DNA of 6,390 bases. Source: an uncultured Lachnospiraceae bacterium (GTDB lineage: Bacteria; Bacillota; Clostridia; Lachnospirales; Lachnospiraceae). Positions 1 to 5,725 of this stretch are shown in pieces; the first letter of the stretch is position 1, and the number at the start of each line of letters is the position of its first letter. The notes under the pieces are model-generated. The model saw only the letters and a program-made list of their open reading frames with translations, was not told where the DNA came from and searched no databases. Location of the stretch: positions 1-6,390 of the forward strand of contig CAJUGJ010000041.1 of assembly GCA_910586015.1 (NCBI GenBank), given 5' to 3'. The position numbers were made by a program, and so were the translations under genes.

Positions 1-1
1 G

Positions 2-76
2 GCAACTACGGCAGATTTTATGCACGCATATACTGCCGTGAATAATTCAGGTTTATTGATTAAAATGAATACATAA
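2..76 (+). CDS. Possible 3' end of a convergent plus-strand gene
   Basis: The plus-strand frame from base 2 is open to the window edge and ends at TAA 74-76, directly abutting the precursor stop at 77-79 on the other strand. It reads 24 residues (ending SGLLIKMNT) with ordinary amino acid composition. A frame this short is open by chance fairly often, and no family can be recognised. It matters mainly because it may mark the boundary of the peptide cassette. Confidence 0.2.
   Translation, partial: ATTADFMHAYTAVNNSGLLIKMNT
8..39. repeat. Hairpin-forming inverted repeat beyond the precursor gene
   Basis: ACGGCAG (8-14) pairs with CTGCCGT (33-39), and inside it TATGC (19-23) pairs with GCATA (26-30). 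It starts 37 bases past the precursor stop. No T-run follows on either strand, so it lacks the usual form of a terminator. It may stabilise the transcript end, or it may be part of a plus-strand reading frame. Confidence 0.4.
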
Positions 77-280
77 TTATCTTACGGATGGAAATTCACC
101 CGGACTCCTGTATTTTTCAGCAGGAACGTTTTTGACGCCTTTCTTTAGACCGGTAGTAACATTTGCGAGTTTTCCTGTACACGAGCAAGTACATGACGCT
201 CCGCATAATGCGCCGCAATTGCATCCTCCCTGTGGTTCGTAATTGTCGTTAAGTAAAGTGTTTTTTCCTAAATTTTTCAT
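77..280 (-). CDS. Cys-rich RiPP precursor peptide (CLI_3235/Clo7bot-like)
   Basis: This is a 67-residue peptide, the probable substrate of the radical SAM maturase encoded upstream in the same operon. A short leader (residues 1-19, beginning MKNLGKN and ending in Gly-Gly) runs straight into a cluster of six cysteines at 20, 22, 26, 30, 32 and 34 (pattern CXCX3CX3CXCXC). A 33-residue, Lys-rich, cysteine-free tail follows. The start is supported by AAAGGAG about 9 bases upstream. It lies 25 bp after the acyl-carrier-related gene, so it is the last gene of the operon. The MKxLGK-like beginning followed by a cysteine cluster recalls the clostridial Cys-rich precursors found beside CcpM-type maturases; this is from memory and not a search. 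Likely product: a cysteine-crosslinked peptide, perhaps a bacteriocin or signal. The cleavage sites and the role of the tail are unknown; the Gly18-Gly19 pair resembles a double-glycine leader site. Confidence 0.85.
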   Translation of the reverse strand: MKNLGKNTLLNDNYEPQGGCNCGALCGASCTCSCTGKLANVTTGLKKGVKNVPAEKYRSPGEFPSVR

Positions 281-305
281 GCTGATTTCTCCTTTCGTGT
301 ATATG

Positions 306-569
306 CTATGAGGTACTTTGTTCCAGTGATGCTCTTAAACATTCTTTAACATTAGCGTAAGAATTAAACTCTCCTGAGATGATTTTTTCATCTAAAATGT
401 GGACATTGATTATACGTTCGATATCAAAAAGAATCAGTAGTAATTCTCTTACGGGTAAGTTAATTTTGATACCAAAGAAATTTTCTTCCTGTAAATGGAC
501 TTTTTCTGAAAAGTCTATTCCTGTTCGTTGCAGCATTATATTTTTTAGTTGTTCTTCCCATGCTTTCAT
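306..569 (-). CDS. Peptide maturation system acyl-carrier-related protein
   Basis: This is a small helical protein (87 residues from the start chosen here) placed between the TIGR04066-type gene and the precursor. Its layout follows an acyl carrier protein: helix I at about 3-14, a loop, a hydrophobic helix II at about 38-52 (RELLLILFDIE), then a C-terminal helix around 70-83. At the place where carrier proteins have the Asp-Ser-Leu phosphopantetheine site, this protein reads Ile36-Asn37-Leu38, so the attachment serine seems to be absent. It matches what I recall of TIGR04069, the ACP-related protein of clostridial peptide maturation systems. An upstream in-frame ATG at 587 would add six residues, but it has only a weak GGAAG in front. 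The ATG at 569 has AAAGGA at 9 bases, so I prefer it. Its likely job is a non-acylated scaffold or partner for the maturase; that is inference. Confidence 0.8.
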   Translation of the reverse strand: MKAWEEQLKNIMLQRTGIDFSEKVHLQEENFFGIKINLPVRELLLILFDIERIINVHILDEKIISGEFNSYANVKECLRASLEQSTS

Positions 570-578
570 AAGTGGCCG

Positions 579-584
579 TCCTTT
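579..584 (-). promoter_or_regulatory. Ribosome binding site deciding the ACP-related start
   Basis: AAAGGA on the minus strand lies 9 bases before the ATG at 569 and falls after the alternative ATG at 587. It favours the shorter 87-residue product and leaves a 21-base gap after the stop of the preceding gene. Confidence 0.6.
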
Positions 585-590
585 CATCTG

Positions 591-1718
591 TTATACAGCT
601 TCCAATTCTCCGTAATCTTCTAGCTGACATAATAATCTGTCAATTTCTCTTTTTGTGCTTTCTTGATCTGCAAAACAAAATACATTATTTTCTGTAATTT
701 CTGTAATTTGTTTTATAACGGTATCGACGTCTATCGTTAAGTATCTTGCAGCATTAACTTGTTCTGTCATTTGTTGGAGGATTACTTTAGGAGAAATATT
801 ATAACTGTTAATTTTAATTCCAAAATTAACATTATAATATTTATTCCACTTTTCGATATCTTCATCATGATACTGTGCATATGGAAGAGATAAAATGAAA
901 TAATCCGGGAGATTTGCTTTTATTACTTTATAAAACATTTCTCCAAAATCTAAAGGTGCCTTATTTGTAAAAGGGGCGGTTCCGCCGGGAACACCGACAA
1001 GTATGATATCCGGCTTTTTTTGTATTTCCAACATTTTTATATAGTTGTTTAGGTATATGATTTTTTCGGTAGTATTCAATTTAATATCAGACATAAAATC
1101 TGGCCAGGAATTGATTCCCCATATTTCACAACCTTGTACTGTTCCAAAAGCCAGTGTATTGTAACCTTGCTGTACTAGATCCCTATATAAAGCTAAAAGT
1201 ATATTCATTTTGTCCAGGCCTTCAAATGCACTTGCAACACATACAACAGGAGTTTCAATATGGCACATTTCTTTTATTGCAAAATCAGATTTACCGGAGT
1301 AAATATTTTGAAAACAAATCTGCAGGTCATCTGGAACTTTTTCAATTAGTATTTTTGCTTGTTTGGAACCGTTATTAAAAATTATTATTTTTTTCCCATG
1401 TTCTACAGCCTTGTCAATTTTTGAAAATATTATTTCATCTATTCTTTGTCCTATGAACATCATATCTTTTTCTTCGGACTCTATTATTTCTCTATTTGGA
1501 TCATAGAAGACAGGAAGTATTGCAGTACATTCTTCTAACGCTTTTTCAAAGTCTTCGTGAACCAATATAGAATTCCCATTAATTGAGTGGGAAACATTTT
1601 GGTGGCCGGACCCTCTAAGGCTTACCAGTGCGGATATTTCATAACCTTCCATTAAATCGCTGTTTCGCACGAAAACGTCTGCTTCTGTTGTATATGGATA
1701 TATCATAAGTTTTTCCAA
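591..1718 (-). CDS. TIGR04066-type peptide maturation system protein
   Basis: This is a soluble protein of about 375 residues from a TTG start. The frame is open further upstream, to an ATG at 1775, but that extension overlaps the end of the radical SAM gene and lacks a placed ribosome site. A perfect AAAGGAGG sits 10 bases before the TTG at 1718; the next ATG (1706) would be 22 bases away, which is too far. The protein opens with EKLMIYPY, a Rossmann-like beta strand. Its middle part has two alternating hydrophobic strand regions: PVVCVASAFEGLDKMNILLAL followed by a Gly-rich LAFGTVQGCE segment, then KPDIILVGVPGGTAPF. The middle resembles a P-loop or dehydrogenase fold with no intact GxxGxGK[ST] Walker motif. 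I recall the (S/F)xPDFM and KPDIIL-GxPGG signatures from TIGR04066, a family known almost only from Cys-rich peptide cassettes. The biochemical role is unknown. It follows the maturase gene immediately, with its ribosome site overlapping that gene's stop, so the two are translationally coupled. Confidence 0.8.
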   Translation of the reverse strand: MEKLMIYPYTTEADVFVRNSDLMEGYEISALVSLRGSGHQNVSHSINGNSILVHEDFEKALEECTAILPVFYDPNREIIESEEKDMMFIGQRIDEIIFSKIDKAVEHGKKIIIFNNGSKQAKILIEKVPDDLQICFQNIYSGKSDFAIKEMCHIETPVVCVASAFEGLDKMNILLALYRDLVQQGYNTLAFGTVQGCEIWGINSWPDFMSDIKLNTTEKIIYLNNYIKMLEIQKKPDIILVGVPGGTAPFTNKAPLDFGEMFYKVIKANLPDYFILSLPYAQYHDEDIEKWNKYYNVNFGIKINSYNISPKVILQQMTEQVNAARYLTIDVDTVIKQITEITENNVFCFADQESTKREIDRLLCQLEDYGELEAV

Positions 1719-1728
1719 AATTTCATTA

Positions 1729-1736
1729 CCTCCTTT
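1729..1736 (-). promoter_or_regulatory. Strong ribosome binding site pointing to a TTG start
   Basis: AAAGGAGG on the minus strand lies just beyond the TAA stop (1740-1738) of the radical SAM gene, 10 bases before the in-frame TTG at 1718. It fits the TTG better than the ATG codons at 1706 (22 bases) or 1775 (upstream of the site). An out-of-frame ATG lies 2 bases after the site but closes after a few codons. Confidence 0.65.
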
Positions 1737-1737
1737 G

Positions 1738-3165
1738 TTAGATTGCTTCGTCCAAAAGTCCCATTTCGAAATCAATGCCTAAACTTTTCAAAACACAATA
1801 GTCTTTAAATTCTTCTTCTACTCTTATTCTCATGGCAGCGTATTTTTTATCAAGTTCTTCTTCTGTATCGTCAATACTTATGCTGCCAATACACATCTTG
1901 CATTCTGAATAAGCCCAACAGTTAAAGCATTTTCCATTTCGCCTTTTTTCGACATTTAATAGTTGGTTAACTCTTTCCAAATCATATCCGTCTGTGAGAT
2001 TTCCAATTCTCATCGCAGTACATTGCTCGCTTACCTTTTCGCATGGATAGAAATTGCCGTCAACATCAATAAACAATCTCATGATTCCAGGGATACATGG
2101 GCCTCCGTGATGCCATTTTTCCGGAAGCTTCCAGCGTTGTCTTCCAATCTTTCCCTTACGCGACTGGCCTAAAGAAATTATTTGACTAGATTCAAAATTG
2201 CTCGTTTTTTTCTTGCTCAGTCTTTCAGCTATATGCAGGCAAGTTAGGAAATAGGAATATTGATTTTCGATTAAAAATTGTTCGCTTTTTTTGATTTCTT
2301 TATTGCTGTTGACATCTGTTACTAAAGTTGGCATTAATGCTGCATTTTTAAAAATAGGAGTATTGTCAAAAAAATCTTGCACAATGTTATAATTTTCAGT
2401 TTCCAACACGGCATTGTAGCTTACATTTTTTTTGAAATATACAGGATATTTCTTTTGCAATTTTCTTAAATTATTCATAACAACCGCAAATGAACCTTTT
2501 TCACTGTTGGCGAATTTTCTGTTTTTATCATGTACTTCTTCAGGACCGTCAAGACTTATTGTTAACAGTACTTTGTGTTTTACAAAAAAGTCCATGACTT
2601 CTTCTGTAAGCAATGTTCCATTGGTCGTAAGACTAAAATGTATAATTTTGCCTTCTATTCGTTCAATAGAATAGTTGACACACTCTTTAATTAAATCAAA
2701 TTCCAGCAGAGGTTCACCACCGTAAAAACCTATATTTATCTGAGAGCAGTCCTTTGAATGATCAATAAGAAAGTCTATTGCCTGTAAGGCGGTTTCTTTT
2801 GACATTCTTTTGTTTGTGTGTACTCTGTTTTTATATCCTCCTGAGTAGGCACAGTATTCACACCTCAGATTGCAATTTTGCGTTACTTGCAGGATGATTC
2901 CTTCTACCTTATTTGCACAGTGATATTTTAGTAGATGTGTATCTGGGTGTTCTGTTTTTTGGACCTTATCAGCTTTTAAATAACCGTGTTTTTTTAAAAG
3001 CTCTATGGTAGGCGGTTCTGGTAAAATGTCTTTGTTGGAGCCTCGCACTTCTTTCAGATAAGAATATTCTGTTTCCGAAACTTTTAAAATACAATCGGTG
3101 TTCACATCGTAACAGTATTTTCCCTCAGATGTTTCAAATAAATGAATAAATGGTTTTTCGTGCAT
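1738..3165 (-). CDS. Radical SAM/SPASM Cys-rich peptide maturase (CcpM-like)
   Basis: This 475-residue enzyme probably modifies the precursor encoded at the end of the operon. Residues 1-85 form an N-terminal region typical of SPASM peptide maturases (YDVNTDCILKVSETEY), possibly a precursor-binding domain. The radical SAM core begins with C98-x3-C102-x2-C105, which binds the 4Fe-4S cluster that cleaves S-adenosylmethionine. GGEP at 149-152 is the SAM-binding motif, and LTTNG (179-183) and SLDGP (204-208) are further core strands. The C-terminal SPASM domain has C357-x12-G-x4-C375, C382, C413-x2-C416-x5-C422-x2-C425 and C457, enough for two auxiliary clusters. The gap between C422 and C425 is two residues, where the classic SPASM pattern has three. 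AAAGGAGG lies 9 bases before the ATG. It is the first gene of a four-gene operon. SPASM enzymes acting on Cys-rich precursors often form thioether bonds, but the reaction here is inferred. Confidence 0.93.
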   Translation of the reverse strand: MHEKPFIHLFETSEGKYCYDVNTDCILKVSETEYSYLKEVRGSNKDILPEPPTIELLKKHGYLKADKVQKTEHPDTHLLKYHCANKVEGIILQVTQNCNLRCEYCAYSGGYKNRVHTNKRMSKETALQAIDFLIDHSKDCSQINIGFYGGEPLLEFDLIKECVNYSIERIEGKIIHFSLTTNGTLLTEEVMDFFVKHKVLLTISLDGPEEVHDKNRKFANSEKGSFAVVMNNLRKLQKKYPVYFKKNVSYNAVLETENYNIVQDFFDNTPIFKNAALMPTLVTDVNSNKEIKKSEQFLIENQYSYFLTCLHIAERLSKKKTSNFESSQIISLGQSRKGKIGRQRWKLPEKWHHGGPCIPGIMRLFIDVDGNFYPCEKVSEQCTAMRIGNLTDGYDLERVNQLLNVEKRRNGKCFNCWAYSECKMCIGSISIDDTEEELDKKYAAMRIRVEEEFKDYCVLKSLGIDFEMGLLDEAI

Positions 3166-3196
3166 ATATACGTTCCTCCTTTGTGCTCTCTATTAT

Positions 3197-3229
3197 ATAT
3201 AATCAATCACTGGGAGAAAGTGTGACACA
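3197..3229 (-). promoter_or_regulatory. Promoter module of the radical SAM operon (copy A)
   Basis: On the minus strand TGTGTCACA (3229-3221) is followed by 15 bases and then TGATTATAT (3205-3197), continuing into a TATAAT-like stretch that ends 25 bases or so before the maturase ribosome site. Both boxes and their spacing are identical to those in front of the secreted-protein gene (5675-5707). TGTG-T-CACA is a small dyad and could be a regulator site or an unusual -35 box. TATAAT inside the downstream box fits a -10. Which sigma factor reads it is not known. Confidence 0.6.
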
Positions 3230-3257
3230 TAAATCATAAACGTTTATGCTATTTATG
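3228..3257. repeat. 30-bp dyad overlapping the ABC gene stop and the operon promoter
   Basis: A perfect 14-bp palindrome (CATAAACGTTTATG, 3235-3248) is flanked by 7-bp inverted arms, CATAAAT (3228-3234) and ATTTATG (3251-3257), with two extra bases (CT) on one side. It covers the ABC gene stop codon and runs 2 bases into the TGTGTCACA box. It is AT-rich and has no T-run after it on either strand, so it is a poor terminator. An operator for the operon promoter is more likely. Confidence 0.45.
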
Positions 3258-5064
3258 CGCAGCAATTTATATGTGGCATATTTTCAGCATTATTGTCCAT
3301 TGATTCTTTGTATAGTTGGAAATAATAACCTTCCTTTTCCATCAATTCTTTGTGTGTTCCCATTTCCGTAATTTCTCCATTTTGAATGACAATCAGTTTG
3401 TCCGCCAATTCGTTTACAAAATTGGTTTTATGAGATACATAAATTCCGATTTTGTGTTTCATCATTTTTTTGAATAGCAGGATGATTTCTTTTTGGCGGA
3501 ATACATCCAGTGAAGCATCAGGCTCATCAAAGATATATACATCTGCTTTTCGGATCAACGCTCGTGCAATTGCCAGTCTTTGCCACTCGCCTATTGAAAA
3601 TTGTTTGCCGCCGAACCAGCTACCTATTACGGTGTCAAGTCCTTCTGTGCCTTTTGCTTTATGTTCGAGATTTACAGCTTTAAGAGCATGGAGAATGGCT
3701 TCGTCATTCGAGAGCAGGTTCATATCACCGAATGCGATATTTTCTCTTAAAGAGGCCTCATATTTCACGTAATCTTGAAAAACAGTGCCTATTTTTTCCT
3801 GGTAGCTTTCTATTCCAATTTGTTTTAAATTAATATCATTGACCAGGATTTCTCCTTCATAATCATCATATAATCCTAACAATAATTTAGTTAAAGTAGT
3901 CTTTCCTGAGCCGTTTTCACCTATCAGCGCCACAGATTCTCCCGGTTGTATGAAAAAACTCGCGTTTTTTAAGGCATATTTCCCATTACAGTATTTGAAT
4001 GAGACATTGCGGAATTCAATACATCGGATTGCTTCGATTTTTTTTCTGTTAATGCCGGTCACTTCTGCCAGCTCCAGATATTCAAACATCAGATTAATAT
4101 ACATGGATTGCTCTGTTAGCTCGTTAATCCCCGAAAAAATCCCCTCTACAGCATCTTTAATATTATCAGTGCTCTCTATATATGCTGTTACATCACCAAT
4201 CAGAATTGATCCGATAAACCCAAGAAAGAATGTGTACAGATATATTCCGCCGGTAATCAACCAGTCCGTAATATCTAGCCCGACACTTATCAGGGTGCTT
4301 TTCTTATACATTTTATCTTCTTGTGCGATAATGTTGTTTTGGATGCCTTCATATTTTTTGAGGAGGAATTTGCCAATTCCTAGAGTTTTTATTTCCTTAA
4401 AAGCATTTCCCGTCATTACAAGGAAATTAATATACCACTTTTGCCGCTCGAGCCTTGTTCGGCCTGTTCTCATCACATATCGTTCTTTATCTATAAAAAA
4501 AGTTGCGATACATCTTCCGGCAGGTACGATCAGGATGATCATCGCTATCTGCCATTTGAATCTAAGGAGTATATACGACATGCCGGCAATGGATATAATC
4601 TGTTGTAAAATATCGAATATCGAGCCGATATAATCTAAGATGCTGGAACCAGTCTGGTTCTGTGCGCGGTTTATGATGTCATAGGTGTCCGAATCTTCGA
4701 AGTCTCTCAGGGATAACCGGAGTGCCTTTTCCATCATCTGCATACCGACATGCTTAGAAAACTTTAAGCTGAATCTGTTGCTATACCTGAAATAAAGCAT
4801 TTCCAGAATCTCATTTGCAATATGAAGACAAATAAATCCTATAATATATCCTGCGATAATGTTGAAGTTTTCTTCCCTGCGCTGTACCATATTTACAACT
4901 TGCTGCATAAATACAATAAACAGCATGGGCATTACCCCTTGTACTGCCTTGTATAATATACTTATCAGCAAATATGATTTGCTAAATCTCAAGAGCATTG
5001 TCAGCGAATTACAGATACTTTTCCACAATGTAGAATTTGTAGTCTTTTTAATTAATTTTTTCAT
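3253..5064 (-). CDS. ABC transporter, fused permease and ATP-binding protein (peptide exporter)
   Basis: This 603-residue half-transporter of the ABC exporter type would act as a homodimer in the cell membrane. Residues 1-320 are the transmembrane domain, with hydrophobic stretches at about 32-56, 68-90, 145-167, 172-190 and 265-290. The ATP-binding domain runs from about 348 to 585. It has Walker A GENGSGKTT (382-390), Q-loop Gln430, signature FSIGEWQ (489-495), Walker B VYIFDEP (509-515) with Glu514, D-loop SLD (518-520) and switch His545. The FSIGEWQ signature, in place of LSGGQ, is common in lantibiotic-type exporters. There is no N-terminal C39 peptidase domain, so it would not trim the leader itself. 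AGGAGG lies about 8 bases before the ATG. It stands 87 bp upstream of the maturase gene; the promoter found between them means it may be a separate unit or may read through. Exporting the modified peptide is the likely job, but self-protection is also possible. The last residues end NCCA. Confidence 0.9.
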   Translation of the reverse strand: MKKLIKKTTNSTLWKSICNSLTMLLRFSKSYLLISILYKAVQGVMPMLFIVFMQQVVNMVQRREENFNIIAGYIIGFICLHIANEILEMLYFRYSNRFSLKFSKHVGMQMMEKALRLSLRDFEDSDTYDIINRAQNQTGSSILDYIGSIFDILQQIISIAGMSYILLRFKWQIAMIILIVPAGRCIATFFIDKERYVMRTGRTRLERQKWYINFLVMTGNAFKEIKTLGIGKFLLKKYEGIQNNIIAQEDKMYKKSTLISVGLDITDWLITGGIYLYTFFLGFIGSILIGDVTAYIESTDNIKDAVEGIFSGINELTEQSMYINLMFEYLELAEVTGINRKKIEAIRCIEFRNVSFKYCNGKYALKNASFFIQPGESVALIGENGSGKTTLTKLLLGLYDDYEGEILVNDINLKQIGIESYQEKIGTVFQDYVKYEASLRENIAFGDMNLLSNDEAILHALKAVNLEHKAKGTEGLDTVIGSWFGGKQFSIGEWQRLAIARALIRKADVYIFDEPDASLDVFRQKEIILLFKKMMKHKIGIYVSHKTNFVNELADKLIVIQNGEITEMGTHKELMEKEGYYFQLYKESMDNNAENMPHINCCA

Positions 5065-5122
5065 GTTATTTCCTCCTGTCCATTTATATTTTATTTGTTT
5101 ATAAGACCCTTGCTTTGGATGG

Positions 5123-5135
5123 TTGTAGTGTACAA
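5123..5135. repeat. Small dyad in the ABC gene leader, possible operator
   Basis: TTGTA and TACAA arms are separated by 3 bases, about 58 bases upstream of the ABC start codon. A TATATAG stretch at about 5153-5160 further upstream may be the -10 of this gene's promoter, and the same TATATAGAAA string occurs in the secreted-protein promoter. A dyad this short can arise by chance. Confidence 0.2.
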
Positions 5136-5174
5136 TACCTGTAACGCTTCTTTCTATATAAAGGCGCTCAGCGC

Positions 5175-5216
5175 AAAAAAAAGAAGCCTGAATGCGTAAA
5201 TGTACGCATTCAGGCT
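5175..5216 (-). terminator. Rho-independent terminator of the secreted-protein gene
   Basis: A perfect 14-bp stem (5216-5203 with 5198-5185, arm AGCCTGAATGCGTA, 4-base loop) is followed on the minus strand by a run of eight T (complement of the A run at 5182-5175). It begins 13 bases after the stop codon of the secreted-protein gene. It separates that gene from the ABC gene. Confidence 0.93.
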
Positions 5217-5229
5217 ATGTATTTAGTTT

Positions 5230-5646
5230 TTAATAACTTTTTACAATACTATACTTTGTGCTAGATTCAGTTCCGCACTTTCCGATTATTTTTACTCGAT
5301 AACTAATACCTTTTGAAACTGTTTTGGAGCCCTTGACAGTACAACTCCCTATTCCGGAACCTGTCCATGAAATCACATTCACCCAACTGCCATTTGATTT
5401 TTTTTGTAATGTTATTGTAGCGCTGCATTTAGTGCCATTTTTACTTCTTACAGTTCCTTTGCATGTGGCTGTTCCATTTGTAATAGAAAGACTGGGGAGC
5501 ACTGATTCAAGCTGTAAATATTGTACAGATATTTCTCCATTTTGATTACTGTCGACTTTGGCATTGACTTGGATTGGTATTTTTAATGCTAATACACAAC
5601 TTAGACTTAAGAATGCCATTAAAACTTTACATTTTTTCATTTTCAT
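5230..5646 (-). CDS. Secreted small protein with four cysteines, unknown function
   Basis: This 138-residue protein has a clear signal peptide: MKMKKCK, a hydrophobic core at about 8-22, and a probable cut after Ala29 (VNA/K). The mature part of about 109 residues looks like a small all-beta domain with alternating strands (ATITLQKK, WVNVISWTG, YRVKIIGK). It carries four cysteines at 62, 74, 102 and 124, which could form two disulfides. It recalls small Clostridia secreted proteins of the DUF6147 kind (SITNGTATCKG, SWVNVISWTGSG), but I cannot confirm the family. GGAGG stands 6 bases before the first ATG; a second ATG two codons on is less well placed. The gene has its own promoter and terminator. 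It shares its promoter module with the radical SAM operon, which suggests co-expression. Immunity, a partner peptide or a cell-surface role are all possible; none is shown. Confidence 0.8.
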   Translation of the reverse strand: MKMKKCKVLMAFLSLSCVLALKIPIQVNAKVDSNQNGEISVQYLQLESVLPSLSITNGTATCKGTVRSKNGTKCSATITLQKKSNGSWVNVISWTGSGIGSCTVKGSKTVSKGISYRVKIIGKCGTESSTKYSIVKSY

Positions 5647-5674
5647 GATATACCTCCAATTGTTTTTCTATATA

Positions 5675-5707
5675 ATATAATCAAGTGAGTATAGATTTTG
5701 TGACACA
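5675..5707 (-). promoter_or_regulatory. Promoter module of the secreted-protein gene (copy B)
   Basis: On the minus strand TGTGTCACA (5707-5699), 15 bases, then TGATTATAT (5683-5675) are followed by TATATAG. These are the same boxes at the same spacing as in front of the radical SAM gene. Here the dyad extends to TTGTG-T-CACAA. The downstream box ends 28 bases before the ATG (31 in copy A), so the transcript leader would be short in both. It begins 18 bases after the stop of the DUF4367 gene. Confidence 0.6.
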
Positions 5708-5725
5708 ATTTGAAAAAATTTATCG

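Noticed and set aside
8..39. Hairpin after the precursor gene as a rho-independent terminator
   Set aside because: No T-run follows on the minus strand (AGTTGCC) or the plus strand, so it was listed only as an inverted repeat.
1719..1775. Upstream extension of the TIGR04066-type gene to the ATG at 1775
   Set aside because: It overlaps the last codons of the maturase gene and no ribosome site precedes it, while a perfect site fits the TTG at 1718.
3221..3229. TGTGTCACA as a CRP/FNR site
   Set aside because: CRP/FNR sites have half-sites separated by several bases (TGTGA-N6-TCACA); here the arms are one base apart, so no such assignment is made.
3452..3772. Plus-strand open frame of 106 codons opposite the ATP-binding domain
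   Set aside because: It lies wholly antisense to the Walker B and signature region of the exporter and has no supporting signals.
3950..4633. Long plus-strand open frame (227 codons) opposite the ABC exporter transmembrane region
   Set aside because: It is the antisense of a gene with complete ABC motifs, has no ribosome site and shows no recognisable domain; it is a shadow frame.
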